64,000 nt of DNA from Haemonchus contortus (lineage: Eukaryota; Nematoda; Chromadorea; Rhabditida; Trichostrongylidae). Below, one piece after another: positions 23,835 through 36,495 of the stretch (position 1 is the stretch's first letter; each line of letters starts with the position of its first letter). Below the pieces are notes generated by a model. That model saw only the letters and a program-made list of their open reading frames with translations. It made no database searches and was not told the DNA's origin. Made by a program: the position numbers and the translations under genes. The DNA lies in assembly GCA_000469685.2 (NCBI GenBank), contig LS997564.1, positions 32,374,843 to 32,438,842 of the forward strand. The letters are read 5' to 3'.

Positions 23835-26519
23835 TCACAACTCGCAGTGCGGTATATATGGCAGATGATCATTAGTTATGGACGGACTCTCATCTCTGCC
23901 GTTCATGTTTGGATTTCTTTGGAAAATCCAGAAGCCCTCTAATGCTTTTCTTTCCGAAATCTCCGTCTCCCGCGCTAATATCGTGCACTTAATTTCAAAA
24001 TTGTTGTTATGGTGCTCCTCAGTTTTATGTCTACCAAGCGGCGTCATCAAGCTGCCACGCCTCATACCTGCTAGATGTTCCTTAGTTCGTACAGCCAATT
24101 GTCTTCCAGTCTCTCCGATGTATGTTGATCCACATGCCCAGCACTCTATCTGATAAATTACACCTAACAGAGCGCAATCACCCGTTTTCCCCTACGGACA
24201 TATGGTACAATCATTGGTTATGCCCCGCTTATCGTAGAGCCGATTTCGAACTGACAACTGCTTGATTTTGTTATTAGGAATGTTTACTAATTGGACAACA
24301 TTTTGCAGTCCAGCTCTGAAAATGCTCCGCTGTATTTCGGTGCTGACTTTATCAGAGATAAAAGGAAGACTCAATGGTAATTTACTACGACGCGTAGCAT
24401 TTTTCCGGCTGATATGATATTTTCCACGAACTAGTGACACCGTATAACCGTTCACAGCAGCTATCTCACAAGCCAAACGTCGCGATTCGTGACGTTCAGC
24501 CTCGCCCGTGCAGACACTGGTTGCTGTCCTGAACATGTTGTTAACGACTGCACGTTTGACGGCTTGTGGATGAGCTGATGTAGCGTGAAGTAAAATATTC
24601 TTGGAACCAGTTTTACGGTACCTCTTCACGCTAACAACACCACTGGACCCCTTGACTTGGGTGTTGAGATAATTGAGCCATCCGTCATGTGGTACTTCTC
24701 GAGTAAGTTTAATGTACTGTGGTTGCTCATTCATAATTCGAAAGCACTCGTCCATTTCGAACTGAGTTGACGTTATGATGAAGCAGTCATCAATATACCT
24801 GCAGTACATTAAAGGATGTCGTTCTAGAACCGGCTCTTCGTTTCTTCCCATGAAGCATGCAGCGAGAACCGGTGCCAACCGTTGTCCCATAGCAAGGCCT
24901 CTGACTTGAGAGAAGTACTCTCCTGGTTACAGCTCAAGCATTCCTTGACCAACGTCATTGTATACATTTTGCTAAGTCCAAAGGTGATAAAATTATTAGC
25001 ATGCCTATCAAGCATTTCAGATAGTGCTTGTAGTGCCTGCTCGTTGCGGACATTAGTGTAAAGCGAAACTACATCGAATGACTCAACTACATTACTCCGA
25101 CCGAGGTGTGAGCTATGTAGTAGCTCAAGGAAATGCTTAGTATTGGACAGGTGAGACGGAACCATGGTCAACAGCTGGCTCACAATATTACTGAGAAACC
25201 ACGAGATCCTGTCAGTTTGTCCCTCTACACAACTAATAATAGGCCAAATTTTGAAAGTATCCGGTGATATTGACAGCGTTTCGTGAGAGGAGAGTTTGTG
25301 GGTCTTAATGAGGCTTAGAAGACTGGACAGTTGCGGGTATCCAATATGAGTCTGCTGACCAACCTTTCACCAATGCCTGCAGATTTATCGACACTCAACC
25401 GTTTATGATTGAGGCGGCTACACTGTGATGAAAAGTCCTTTTCAGTTGCGCGACAGTAAACAGAGGAGTCGCTGAGGTGGAGTTCGGTTATGGCTCGGTC
25501 AATTGTTTGAGACATAACAACAAACTCGCCACCTTTATCGCTGACTGATATGCGTAAGGTACCATTAGATCTTAACTCGCGTAATTCTCTCAACCCTTGC
25601 CTACGTTAAGTTCGTATTCTGGAGCCCTATGTTCCTGTTGAAAACGGTTAGGACTCCTGAGGATAATATTTTAAAGTTAACGTCAGCCTCGGGCACAGGT
25701 GGGGGTTCTTTATAGAAATTACGTAGAAATGGTACAGAAGCTACCAAATCAGAATTAATTGTCAGCAACTCATGATCCCGTCTGCTCTTAGAACGCAGCA
25801 GATCTCTAAACCTCTGGAGACCTCCAACCATTTTGCGAAACGTATGTGCGTTTATGTTTTGCGCAGGTGAGAAAGTCGCACCTAGATTCAACACGTCCAA
25901 AGCATTAGAGCAGAGACGAGTATCGCCAAGAACCGTAATCCGTGCCACATTACCTTCGCTGCGAGCTTTGTGGCTCGTGTGAGGATGATCCGTGGTGAGA
26001 TGGGTTCCGTTTCTGTGGTTATTCCCATGACAAGAATTCCACAGCTTGTCGTACTTTGCAACTAAGGTCGATTTTGCCTCAGACCGGATGGAATTGCAAA
26101 TCTTCCTCGACTCGCCCTCAATCCTCCTCCAAGTCTGATCTTGCAGAAAACGTTGACAAGCTCGTCCTCTTGACACACATTTCAACAAGGGAAAGTACAG
26201 TACACACTGCTTCTCTTTGATCACTACACTTAGAATCGAGCGATAAATTGTCGTTATCATCGGGTGATCTTCAGAGAGATTGCATATATGTAGCTCCTAT
26301 CTTCTTGTTGGAAATGAATCGCGGGAGCACGCCGGTCGTTCTGCATCGTTGGAGGAACTTTAACGATCGACGAGTGGCCACCACCTTCTGCCGAAGCGAA
26401 ACAGCTTCGCGCACCAGAGTGAAGACGTTTGGCGGTACTTCATTGAATAGTTTCCAACTTCTCTCTTGCTTTAACCTCGGCATAGCTGTTATTTTGTGAT
26501 GTTTACGATCTTGTGCCAC
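23835..26519 (-). pseudogene. PLE B polyprotein (reverse transcriptase + GIY-YIG), frameshifted
   Basis: Fragments in order on the minus strand: 26271-26519 (N-terminal, basic), 25601-26260, 25315-25593 (SVSDKGGEFVVM, a PLE-typical motif), 24824-25183 (RT motif A region, SFDVVSLYTNV), 24192-24890 (MGQRLAPVLA, then the catalytic YIDD as YCRYIDDCF), and 23835-24098 (C-terminal part of the endonuclease, KCTILARETEISERKALE). Together they cover about 890 codons. The fragments overlap or abut in different frames, so several indels have broken the ORF. The protein would copy the element RNA at a nicked chromosomal target. Reading starts inside the terminal repeat, as the first ATG is at 26519. Confidence 0.85.
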
Positions 26520-26973
26520 ACGAGGTTTTCAGGTGGAACAGTTTATTTGGTTAAACGGCCTAACGTTTCGACGCAATCGTACAATTTTGAAATTAAGTGC
26601 ACGATATTAGCTCAGCAGACGGAGATTTCGGAAAGAAAAGCATTAGAGACATTCTGGACTTTCCAAAGAAATCCAAAGATGAACGGCAGAGATGAGAGTC
26701 CGTCTATAACTAATGATCATCTGCCATATATATCGCATTGCGAGTTGTGATTCAGTAGCAGTATAACGAGATCTTCCTTATCACAAGTATAAGGGAGACA
26801 GCAATAAGTCTCATTCGCTACTGACAGTCGCTTGTGGCGACAGCGGATTTTCTCCGCGTGAGCGGTGGAACCTTGTTGAGTCGCTTGCAAAATTCGGGTT
26901 TCGAGTAAATCTTCAATTTGCAATAGGGGTCAAGACGGTTAGATGATGTGTAGATCACCTCGAATTACGTTTA

Positions 26974-27011
26974 GGCCTCTGAAGACGACGATTGCATCGA
27001 AACGTTAAGCC
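26974..27011 (+). ncRNA. Hammerhead-like motif (PLE B, inverted copy)
   Basis: GGCCT (26974-26978) and AAGCC (27007-27011) form stem I with one mismatch. CTGAAGA (26979-26985) matches the conserved CUGANGA core exactly. A short hairpin follows, then GAAAC (26999-27003) and GTT (27004-27006). This is the best match to the core in the window. A single extra C separates the core from the stem II hairpin, and stem III is two base pairs, as in minimal PLE hammerheads. Activity is untested. Confidence 0.5.
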
Positions 27012-27149
27012 GTTTGACCCAATAAACTGTTCCACCTAAAAACCTCGTGCGGCACAAGATCGTCAACATCACAAATAACAGCTATGCCGAGGTTAAAGCA
27101 AGAGAGAAGTTGGAAGCTACAAGTACCGTTCGCGAGCCCTTTCCTACGT

Positions 27150-27430
27150 ATCGTAGTAAAGGTGCACTCCGCGTAGAGCGAATCGGTACTGCTTATTCCT
27201 GAGACACTTCATACAGGCTTGGTCGCTGGTTCGAATTCCGGAGCGATGTCCGCTTTGGCCAACCAGGTCTTCCACCTCTTGGTTATCGGTCTATCGATTC
27301 CAGACTCGTAGGGAAGGATAAAGCCATTGACTTGTATATCGGTTGACCGCTGCAATTCATTGTATAGGCCACATATGCGTTCAATACGCCACTGCGACTT
27401 TGAATGGAAGTCGAATACGTGGGCCCATCC
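27150..27430 (+). repeat. SINE-like dispersed repeat, copy 1
   Basis: GGTTCGAATTCCGG near 27229 looks like a pol III B box. It is followed by a body shared with copies at about 42085-42310 and 42815-43045: a CCAACCAGG/CCCAGGC stretch, a CAGACTCGT or CAGATTCGT word, GACTTG and CAATTCATTGTATAGGCC, then CAATACGCCACT. Three copies with the same head and body support a dispersed, probably tRNA-derived family. The A box is unclear. Confidence 0.55.
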
Positions 27431-30400
27431 CTAAAAGCGAGATTGTTTACCGCTCCAAGGCCTCAGACTTTTCATTAACCTCTGAATTTTCCACTTGGAA
27501 CAGTCCTCGGATTGATCTTTCCAACTGAAATACCTGACTCACATTGACTTAGGACTGACAAAAATGTAAAACAAATTATGGATGCCTATTCAATGCACAG
27601 GATCAAAAGTTTTTGAACTGAAAATGACAATGGAAACTACATAAATGTCTGTACCTTTGCATATATGATTGTTACAGTCCCAAACACGACAAATCCTGGC
27701 ATAGTTCTCACTATTCACTCAAAGGTTTTCGTTCTTTTTTCCATTTTGGACCATCATCGTCGTCCTTTCCTTGCTGTGCGTCGATGAGGTGTATGACCGA
27801 AACTTCTTGAAGACCATAAAGTTTCAAATAGTGTTGATAGGCCTTCATCAAAATACTGACTGTGTTCCCAGACTAATAGCACAGCATTTCTATTTATTCC
27901 TAAACTCACTTTGCGGATTCTCTGGGGAAAACTAGAACGATTCCTTGCGCTCCTATTCCGCACTTGGCTTTACTTGCATGTTTGCTTTACACTATTGCGT
28001 TGGGAATAGAGGATGTTACTATAAAGTCATCTTATGAGCATAACCTCAATGAATACGACAATATGGAATCCTTTTATAACATGCCTTTTATAAATTTCTA
28101 GTTTTCCCATTTTGATGGGAGGAGGCATCTGGTCCACGGCACCGGGGCGCCACAGGCCTAGCCCTTCACGCGAGACGACCTAATTATGTTCACGTGTGAA
28201 AGGCAGCTTACCCTCCCTTAGGCTCCACGAGTCCCTGAAAATTACCCAAAACATGAACATAAATAATCTCCTGAACATAGAGAATTCGACTTCTTGAGAA
28301 GGGTCAGTCCTCAAATTGGAATTCCACCTACTGCGACACAATTGTATCACTTTTCTAAGAAGCTGTACTGGTAAAACCATTCCTTCAATCGACTGTATTG
28401 TTATTCACCATTTATCTGATTGTTGATTGTTTGAACAGCTTACCACCCTGAATAAAGGCAACATCATGATACTGAGCTCAAAGCGATTATAGACAGTTAC
28501 TTTCTCTTTGTATGCAACAATTATGTACATAAGAACCAAGTGACTCCTAAAACACTCAAAACCTTTGACGACCTTGAGGCTATGCAGTTATACAGACGAA
28601 ACAAGAAAAAGGTAGGTTTAACAGGCACAAAATATTCTTCATAAACCTTAAAACCTTTTACACTTACCCATCCGAATATTTGTAAGTGTTTGGCATGGAG
28701 AGCAGCCCGCGTCCGTAAGAATCTCATATCGTGACCATAGCTAGCGAATTAGCGGACTAGGCGATGCAGCGATTGTGGGTATCGATTGATTACCAGCCAA
28801 ACACCGGCTAATCAAACCAAAGGTGACGTTTCCTGCCTTTTTCTAGACTGTAAATTTTTCTCAGAAACCCCTTCTCTTCTATGCTTATTCTTTTTACAGG
28901 TATGAAACCAGGTCACGCTAAGTATAAACTCACCAAGCAAGCTAACTGTATCCATACTTCGACTTATCATTTCTATCGTATTCCAGCATCTTTACACATC
29001 CATGTTGAGCAACTTATTTTTCTATGGAACCTTCATCTTCACCTATGCCGTCACAGAGAAGTGAAAACTCAAAAATCAAAGCAAGGCATAATTCTGAAGC
29101 TTTGCTAAGAAGATACGGTACAAATGTCGATGATGGGTTCACACTTATGGACTGAATTATTCTGTGAAGGCAGGAATCACACGAAACAAAAAAAATCATC
29201 ATGATTGGAATGATGATGAAGACGAAATCGAATAATCCCGGACAGATCCTCACTCTCGTCTCCTTGTCAGGAAAATGAAGCTTTCCAGGTTTCCGCCCGT
29301 GTGATTGAATGGTAGAGGACGGAAATGCTGAAAAAGACGTTCTTTATTCGCAGATTTGAAAAAATGGATGAATTTATTGCTAATCAATCCCATCCTGGGA
29401 TGTGAATAAGCATACCCTATATTTAGGACCGCAGTGGCTTCGGATACGATGGCTTTGGATATATGATGATCGTGGAGAGCAAAGCTATGCACGATTCAGT
29501 GCTCTGGAGCTCACGAAGTTGTTGTAACTTAACCAACCATGGATGGTTAAGAAGGCTGGCTATGTCTGATGTGATCAGTAATGGAGCAGTATTATCTCCA
29601 CTTGTTGGGTCTTATGGCAGTAGCAATCCCTATTGTCATTGTCCTGACCGTTCATGAAAGTAATGCGTCCTCGCTTGGCTGCCACCACCTAACTTCATGC
29701 ATCTTCCTACTGGTACGAGTCTGTAATAGCCTGTAGGTGAAAGAGTGTCCGAAGGCAAGACTGCGTGAGAAACTTAACTGCCTAGGAAGGAAAAGTCTGA
29801 CAAGTGAGATCTTATCAGCTGAGTAGGGTTCTAGTCGAAAGTGGGAGTGTAGGTCAAAGAAGCCGCTTTCCCTCTCATTGTGCAACATTACTTAACCCTC
29901 GCGCGTGGCAATGTCAGTTCACTCTATCCATGACTCACCTCGCCGCCAGCTTCTCGAGGAGACAGTCGAGAACGTCTCCGCCGAGACATCGAGCTCGCCG
30001 TACACTGCCGCTGCATCTCCGGCCTGTCACCTCTGGGCCCTTCGTGTTCCCACGCCTAACGCCTCAACCTCAACGCTTCGCCTAATAATTGCTAATCTCT
30101 ATTACTCCATATGACCGGACAGATCTCTATATTCTCTGCTTATACTGACAAATGTTATATTCATACGTGTGTTGCAGAAGCAGGGGTCAGCGGAGCAGGT
30201 ACTTCCGCACCAGATTACTCTACGAACAACTGCAGAATAGAATCAAAAACTCCTAACTGTGGAAATGAGAAGTTAAAGTTTACAGGTAAGCACTGAAAGT
30301 TAGAAATTTTTCATCAAGTACCCACCGAGGGGAAGCAGAAGTACAGGCTGGCCTCTAAAAAATGGATAAAATTTATTGTTTGATCACCAGAGAGAAACAG
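27431..30400. other. Intergenic, no gene assigned
   Basis: No family was recognised. Open frames at 27754-27963 (minus), 28881-29108 (plus) and 29250-29492 (minus) are featureless. At 29108-29190 the sequence resembles 49086-49168 (GAATTATTCTGTGAAGGCAG), so part of this block is repeated elsewhere in the window. A GC-rich patch at 29930-30075 contrasts with its AT-rich surroundings. Confidence 0.35.
29908..30114 (+). other. GC-rich open frame, serine/alanine-rich
   Basis: An open frame from the ATG near 29911 encodes a serine-, alanine- and threonine-rich peptide (HDSPRRQLLEE, then ETSSSPYTAAASP). It lies in a local patch of much higher GC than its neighbours. It could be an exon of a captured or partly lost gene. 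No splice sites or homology could be established, so no product is assigned. Confidence 0.2.
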
Positions 30401-30551
30401 TCATTCAAAATAAAAAATTCATTGAAAAGGTTTATTCCCAAGGTTCTTACAGTAAAAATAGATGGCTAGCGTTATCCGAGACCATGAGGAATGCGTAGAT
30501 GGGAACAAGCTGCTGCAACCTCCGAGAAGATTTTTTCGCCTTTTTCGATTT

Positions 30552-33500
30552 CTACAGCTTCTGTAGAATAGCCACACCAGGATTGGTTCGTCTAAAAAAG
30601 TTTGTATTAACAAGGAATGTTTGATAAATGAGGATACGGTCAGGGACACCGACTAACCTGCAGTTCATGTTACTGTGGTGTTTCCACTGGTTCGTCTTAG
30701 GATCAAAAACTTCAACTGAAGCATGATCTACCAGACTACGATCTACTGAACGATTCAGCCCACCAATGGCATACAACTTTTCATTGACTGCAGCCAGTCC
30801 TAACTGAAAACGACACAATTCTTCATAAAAAAAGGATAAAATGGTATAGGGAAAACATCTGACTTACACCAACTCGGCTACAGCTCATATCAGCCACTGA
30901 AGTCCACTTATTAGCACGGAGATCGTATTTCTCAGCAGAGCCCAGTTCGCCTGAATTTCCGTTGTGTCCACCCGCTACATACAATTCGCCATGGAGCACT
31001 GCAGAACCATGACCCCATCGACGTGTTGACATGGGACAAACCTCTTCCCATATTCCAACCCGTGGGTCGATCCTGAAATATGAAGGACTATTTCGAGGGC
31101 TGTTTCAAAAACATCTTAACATTTGTTCACAAGTCATAGGAGAACACCTCAAAAGGAAAAAAGGGTACAGGACCACTGAAATCAGAAAGCCCCCCAAGAA
31201 CCCCCGCATATTTATGGGCAAGACTGTGCTACGGCTCTCCTCTCCTTATTCTGAATATCATGGAGTTACAGTACTCCTACATGCTCTGAACTATGTGATT
31301 AATGAGTCCGTTTGAAAGGGCTAGTAGGAACCATGAGTCCATTTCTGACTACACCGGAGGATAACTCACCGTAACCTCAACCGCTCATTGTGTTGGTGAG
31401 CATCGTGTGTAGTTGTTTTAAAATTACCGAACGGCACATTTATGGTTTTTAAACCTTTTTTTTTCTATTTGCTTCACAATTTGTCATTTTCTAATTGTTC
31501 AGCAAGAGTAATCAAAGATGTTGAATATTAAAAAACTCTGCTCAAAGCAGTACAGCGTCACCAGACTGATATTGACCCACCTCTCCACAGAGTTTAGAGC
31601 AATTGCATTCTCGCACCCTCCCACTGCGTAGAGGCAACCATCCAACACGGAAACAGAATGCAAGCTTCGACATAAACCCATAGGTGCCATAAAGGTCCAT
31701 TCATTTCGCCGAAAGTCATAGCTGCAGCGATAGCGTGGAATTCAGTCCGTGCGAGATTTGATTAAATTCGCTCTTACCGATCTACAATGCAATGGTTTCG
31801 ATCTCTATGATCCTTAAAGCCGCCAATTGCATAAAGATGGTCGTCAAGAGCAGCTACACCCAGAAAAAATGGACGAGTAGGACAGGGAGCGACATCAGAC
31901 ATCCACTCGTCAGTGGCAGGATTATACCTGAAGAGATGCGTTGAGAAAAACTAACTTCTTCCTATCTCACATGGCTACACGAATGGTTTTGAGGGGACCA
32001 CAACTATTCAATTCGAGCGACCTAGCGACAGCACTCAAATTTTGGAAGAATGCGCTCCAAAAACCATTAAATTCCAAGTTGTCTCATCTTGGAACCTCAG
32101 TATTTCTGTTGTTCCTAAAGTTGTTAATTTTGCTTCTGCTTCGAGGTTGTTAGATGGAAACTTTTATCCTGGTCAATGATTCGACGGACTCGTCGTTTTC
32201 AAAGGCCTGAAAATGGTGTGTGCAATCAAAGCTTTTTGATTGCACACTACCCCCACCGAACGCCTCCTCCGCTCAAGCGTTTCTGACGTTCTCCCTGGAA
32301 ATGCATGAAAATGCCCGAAATTCAAAAGATAAGCTCACTTCACTTCCACCGCGGAGTGTAGCACTACGCTACACGGTTAGTGCTTTAGTAGCGAATGATC
32401 TTACTTTGCTGTCCTTATGCAATAATATTATTATTGCGGATCAGCACGTTCGCAGATTATGGAACTCACAGTGTTGCATAAATGGCAAGTGATCATTTGT
32501 GATTGTTACACACTCATTTCGGCTGTTCAGAGCTGGATTTTTAGCTAAAATCCAGAATGCTTCCAACGCTTTCCTCGACGATGTTTCCGTCTCGTAAGCC
32601 ACTATCGCACACCTGATGTTGAAATCATTACCACCATGCTGTTCCACTCTACGCTTACCTAACGGAGTTAACACATAACTGCGCCGTTTACCAGCAAGAC
32701 GCCCTTTGATTCGTTCTGATGAAACTCTTCCGGTTCCCCCTATGTAGCTTGAATTACATGCCTCACATTGAATCTCATAAATTACGCCTACAGGAGCGCA
32801 ATCCCCATTTTTCCCTTTGGACATGTAACGCAACCTTCTATCAAGCACTGCGTGTCATAGAGTCTGTTCCTCAAAAGTTGGCGTTTGATAATCAGGCGGA
32901 ATGTTAACTAGAATAACATCGTCGCTCAATTGTGCCCGAACAATACACCGTTGTTTTGCAGCAGATATTTTGTCAGAGATGAAAGGCAAACATAGAGGTA
33001 GTTTGTTTTGGAGCAAAGTGTTTCTCCTGTCAGCGTGGAGTCTTCAAGTGTTATAATGTGGTACCGTGTAGCCATTCGACCGAGTTATACATGAAGTTAA
33101 TCGTTCTTCAATTCTGCTCATGAAGCAGATCGCCAGTACGGAAGCTAAGCGTTGACCCATGACCAAACTTCTAATTTGAGAATGGTCAGAACCTGACCAC
33201 TTGAAGATGTTACAACCAAGACATTCCTTGATGAGAGTCATGATACGCGCTTTACCGAGCCCAAAAGTCTCAGTAGTCCTACCGTGCCTATCCAACATTT
33301 CAGGTAGCGCTTGTAGGGCTTGTTCATTCTGGACGTTGGTGTAAAGCGAGGTGACGTCAAATGACTCTATTACGCAACTTGAACCGAGGTGCAAGTTCCG
33401 CAGTTTTTCAAGGGATTGGTTCGTGTTGGTCAGGTGTGAGGGAACCTTGGTCAACAATTGACTCACAATACAGTTTAAAAACCATGAAATTCTATCGCAA

Positions 33501-36495
33501 CTGATAATATGTAGGTCTTATCTTGAAAGTGTCCGCGGATGTTGACAGTAACTCGTTAGGTGCAAGTTTGTGGGTTTTCACCAAGCTGTAAAATACAGGA
33601 CAACTTTTAGAATCGAGCCTGAACCTTGTATGGAACTTCTCATCAAGACCTGCAGATTTGTCTTCTGTCACCCAGATATGGTTGAGACTCCTGCATTGTG
33701 ATGAGAATTTCTAGCTGTCGCAAGACGGTATGTGGTTTTATCCTGCAGGTGAATTTTCTGTTATGGCACGATCCAAGGACTGTAACATAACGACAAGCTT
33801 TCCTCCCTTATCGCTTACAGAGATTATTATTGTGCCGTTTGCTCTCAACTCGCGTATTTCTCCAAACCCTTTTCGTTGCTGGAATGTCAAATTGCTGTTC
33901 TGATGTCGCTTATGTTGGTTTAACACTTTAAGCACACCAGCTGACAGTATCCGCACTTTGACATCTACATTTGGCACAGGGTCAGGTTCTTTATATAACA
34001 TACGCGGAAACGGTGCAGTTGGCAGAGATCTCTGATTCGCGATGGGGTGCAGGTTTCGTTCACGGCGACCCTTGCAACGCAGTAAATCTCGCAGCCTATA
34101 TAAGTTCCCCACAACTTTACGGAACGTAGAAGCTTTGCGCTGGTGAAAACGATGGCCCGAGACTGAGAAGGTCAAGTGCGTTGGACGAAAGTTGTGTATC
34201 GCCCAAAACAGTAACTCTTGCCATTTCACGTTCACTGTGAGTGGGTTCCTTAGTAAGGCGGTGTTCTGTAGGTGAGCTGTTTTCGATATTTCGAGCATTC
34301 TCACGATGCGAACCCAAAAGTCGGATGTCGGAGTTTTCAGGCCTTTGAAAACGACGAGTCCGTTGAAACGCTGGCCAGAACAAAAGTTTTCACCTAACAA
34401 CCTTTAAGCAGGAGCTCCAAAAACCGCCTACACGTATCTATTCGAAAATGCAGTCCGCGTGAAGCGAGTTAGTTTTTGCATATTTTTGGGTTTTTCCTCA
34501 AAAGCAGATCCTACTCACCCTACTTCTAGTGAAATAGCGAACTCACTTTGACTCAAGACTGATTCAAAGGTCACACTACAGGAAAACAGCTTTGATTGTA
34601 GCTGTCTGCTTCTTAGTCACAAAAGGTAGTACCTCTCTATGCTATTGAAAATACCCAAACAACCATCGCCGCCCACAGCGTAAATGAACTTGTCGACAAC
34701 AGCAACCGAACAGCCGGTGACAATCCTAGGGAATTAGGAACTTTTCGAGATCGTAAGCACATATTAAAAGAATGTTGCACCTTCCCTGGTTCAAAGGAGC
34801 AACGTACTGCCATGCGGGATTAGCACCATCACTATCCAGACGTTCGACACTGCTCTCGGCTTTTCCCCCCACTAAAGGTGTACATTTAAAAATGAAAGTA
34901 TCGACTGTAACCACTCGCCAGAAGTGAGTAGTCAGAAAAAGCCAACAGCGATACCGTCATGATGAGAGAAGCTCATCTAGACTGTTAGCCTTCTTGAATA
35001 CACCTTTCGCCCTTTAATATAACACGCTCTCATCAGCTTCGTCACCTGCAGAAAGGCCTGCTCCTTGAAAGAGTGTAAAACGGGAATTCGATACCGGTGA
35101 AACTTCTCCTTGTATATGGGTTTAGGAAAAATAATCGCGAAAATTTTGTCAAGCTCATACCAACATATATTACTCCAGCATCCTCTCGGATGCGCCTCCC
35201 TCTTATCCTCGGACATTCAAATGCAGACGATCGAAGGATCAGGTCATTCTGCAAACCTCAGGAAATCAAAAGCTAGGAAATATTAGCTTCTGACAAATCT
35301 AGGAAGCTAATCTCACAAGTGTAACATACTGGAAAGTGCTTCTTACCTTTGCTCGATCCACAAGAGTACGACAGGTGGCGTCTTCCATCAAAAGGGCATT
35401 CGTACTTACTGAATTGACGAGAAACTCCGGCTGACAAAGAGGGAATCGTACGTGCTCCAACAGCTGCAATAGTTGAATAGAAGTCCGTATCTGAAGAGGC
35501 TTTGAGCTTTTACCTTCGGTAGGAATTGCTTCCGAGACGACAAGTCGAACTCAACCCACTGAAGAACTGCAGTGAACACCTGGAGTCATACATATCGGTA
35601 ACGTATTTGAATAAGAAAACACGCAAAAATTACTAAAAAACTGACGCATCACCTTCTCTTCAGAGGGTACAACGAGCTCATCGTTCGATAGGAGCTGGAC
35701 CATGTGATTTACTGTAAGCTGATGAAACTCTTCAGTGCATACAATGTCCTAAAAAAACGAAAGCAAGATATTCGTGCAGCAAGCTCAAAAGCAGAAACAG
35801 GCTACCTGGAAATTCTTTAAGATGAACTCGTCAGCACAACGAACAAGCTCTCGACAGGAGTGGCTATCAGCAAATTCTCGAATTTCCACGCAATTCGACG
35901 GGCGTAACTGCTTCTTCAAAAACTCACAACAAGCCTCCTAGGTATTCACTAGGTAATACAAATATCGCCACTTAACGAGATTTTGAACGTCGAAAACCTT
36001 AATTTCGTCCAACTGGAGTAGACAAGCGGCGTGGAGGATGCTCCTAATATTCACATCGCTAATCTGTATCTTACCAGAATAGCAATAATTGATCAGAGCA
36101 TCGAGCGCTGCTCCTTCAATTTCGAACATTTCTACCTCTTCTGAAAACGGACCGATAAGCAAAGTAATGCACACATAATATTTGCAAAGAAAATATGATT
36201 GTATTGTAGAAGCACACATCGCAAATTATGGACGTACCCTGTCGGAAATCGACCTTTTCACTTGTGAACATGGCCTTGAAGTAGCTCGAGTACGCAGCGA
36301 GTACGACTCGATGTTCGCTGATACGAACTTCCTAGGTAGTCCCTCATTAAAGTACACTAGATCGGCACATTTCTTATGGCCTACCTTGGCTATCAAAGTC
36401 ACATCACACAAGCGACCGTCATCACGCAACGCAGCTAGTTTGGTGGCAAGAAAGCGATCGTGACTTTGACACGTGAGTTGAAACGAAAAGTTCAT
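30552..36495 (-). CDS. BTB-BACK-Kelch protein, unit 4 (15 exons, 570 aa)
   Basis: Predicted CUL3-ligase substrate adaptor and the best-preserved gene here. Exons in coding order: 36385-36495, 36238-36331, 35998-36140, 35806-35937, 35653-35748, 35514-35579, 35347-35463, 35161-35248, 34781-34871, 34633-34725, 31778-31927, 31581-31721, 30868-31072, 30658-30803, 30552-30591. They total 1713 bases with compatible phases and a single stop. BTB covers about residues 15-115 ([34 protein letters not shown]), BACK about 117-225 ([11 protein letters not shown]), and a six-bladed propeller about 255-555. Blades are marked by VGG, FIYAVGG, LYAIGG, LYAVGG, LYVAGG and LYAIGG. A tiny last exon encodes [11 protein letters not shown]. 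Intron 10 holds the 2.35-kb PLE C1 but all splice sites survive. The ATG at 36495 is in the frame of exon 1 and precedes the BTB by a short leader. Confidence 0.92.
32066..34413 (-). mobile_element. PLE C1 inside intron 10 of kelch unit 4
   Basis: The element is bracketed by GCTCCAAAAACC at 32054-32065 and 34414-34425, a 12-bp target duplication. The uninterrupted intron is seen in unit 1 near 2870. Terminal repeats of about 85 bp (near 32145-32220 and 34330-34405) are inverted relative to each other. Minus-strand coding remnants: 33738-34400 (N-terminal and DKGGKLVVM), 33044-33466 ([11 protein letters not shown] and [11 protein letters not shown]), and 32441-32848 (GIY-YIG, as IYEIQC and YIGGTGR). 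About 350 bases spanning the catalytic YxDD region, present in the sister copy PLE C2, are missing near 33105. Confidence 0.85.

Larger units (their letters stand above)
23511..27121 (-). mobile_element. PLE B: nearly full-length Penelope-like element with inverted tail copy
   Basis: The main body reads on the minus strand from about 26580 to 23511: terminal repeat, N-terminal region, reverse transcriptase, GIY-YIG endonuclease, 3' tail, terminal repeat. Joined head-on at about 26580 is a second, plus-strand piece (26581-27121). It contains the end of the endonuclease ORF, the 3' tail, a terminal repeat and then the first bases of the next ORF (CAGCTATGCCGAGGTTAAAG). The terminal repeat thus occurs three times (around 23511-23610, 26490-26580 and 26970-27070). 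The second piece looks like a tandem-junction fragment in inverted orientation, a known PLE configuration. Confidence 0.82.

Noticed and set aside
24192..24890. Viral or retroviral polymerase
   Set aside because: The YIDD reverse transcriptase is followed by a GIY-YIG endonuclease and flanked by PLE-type repeats, with no protease, integrase or envelope. It is a Penelope-like retroelement.
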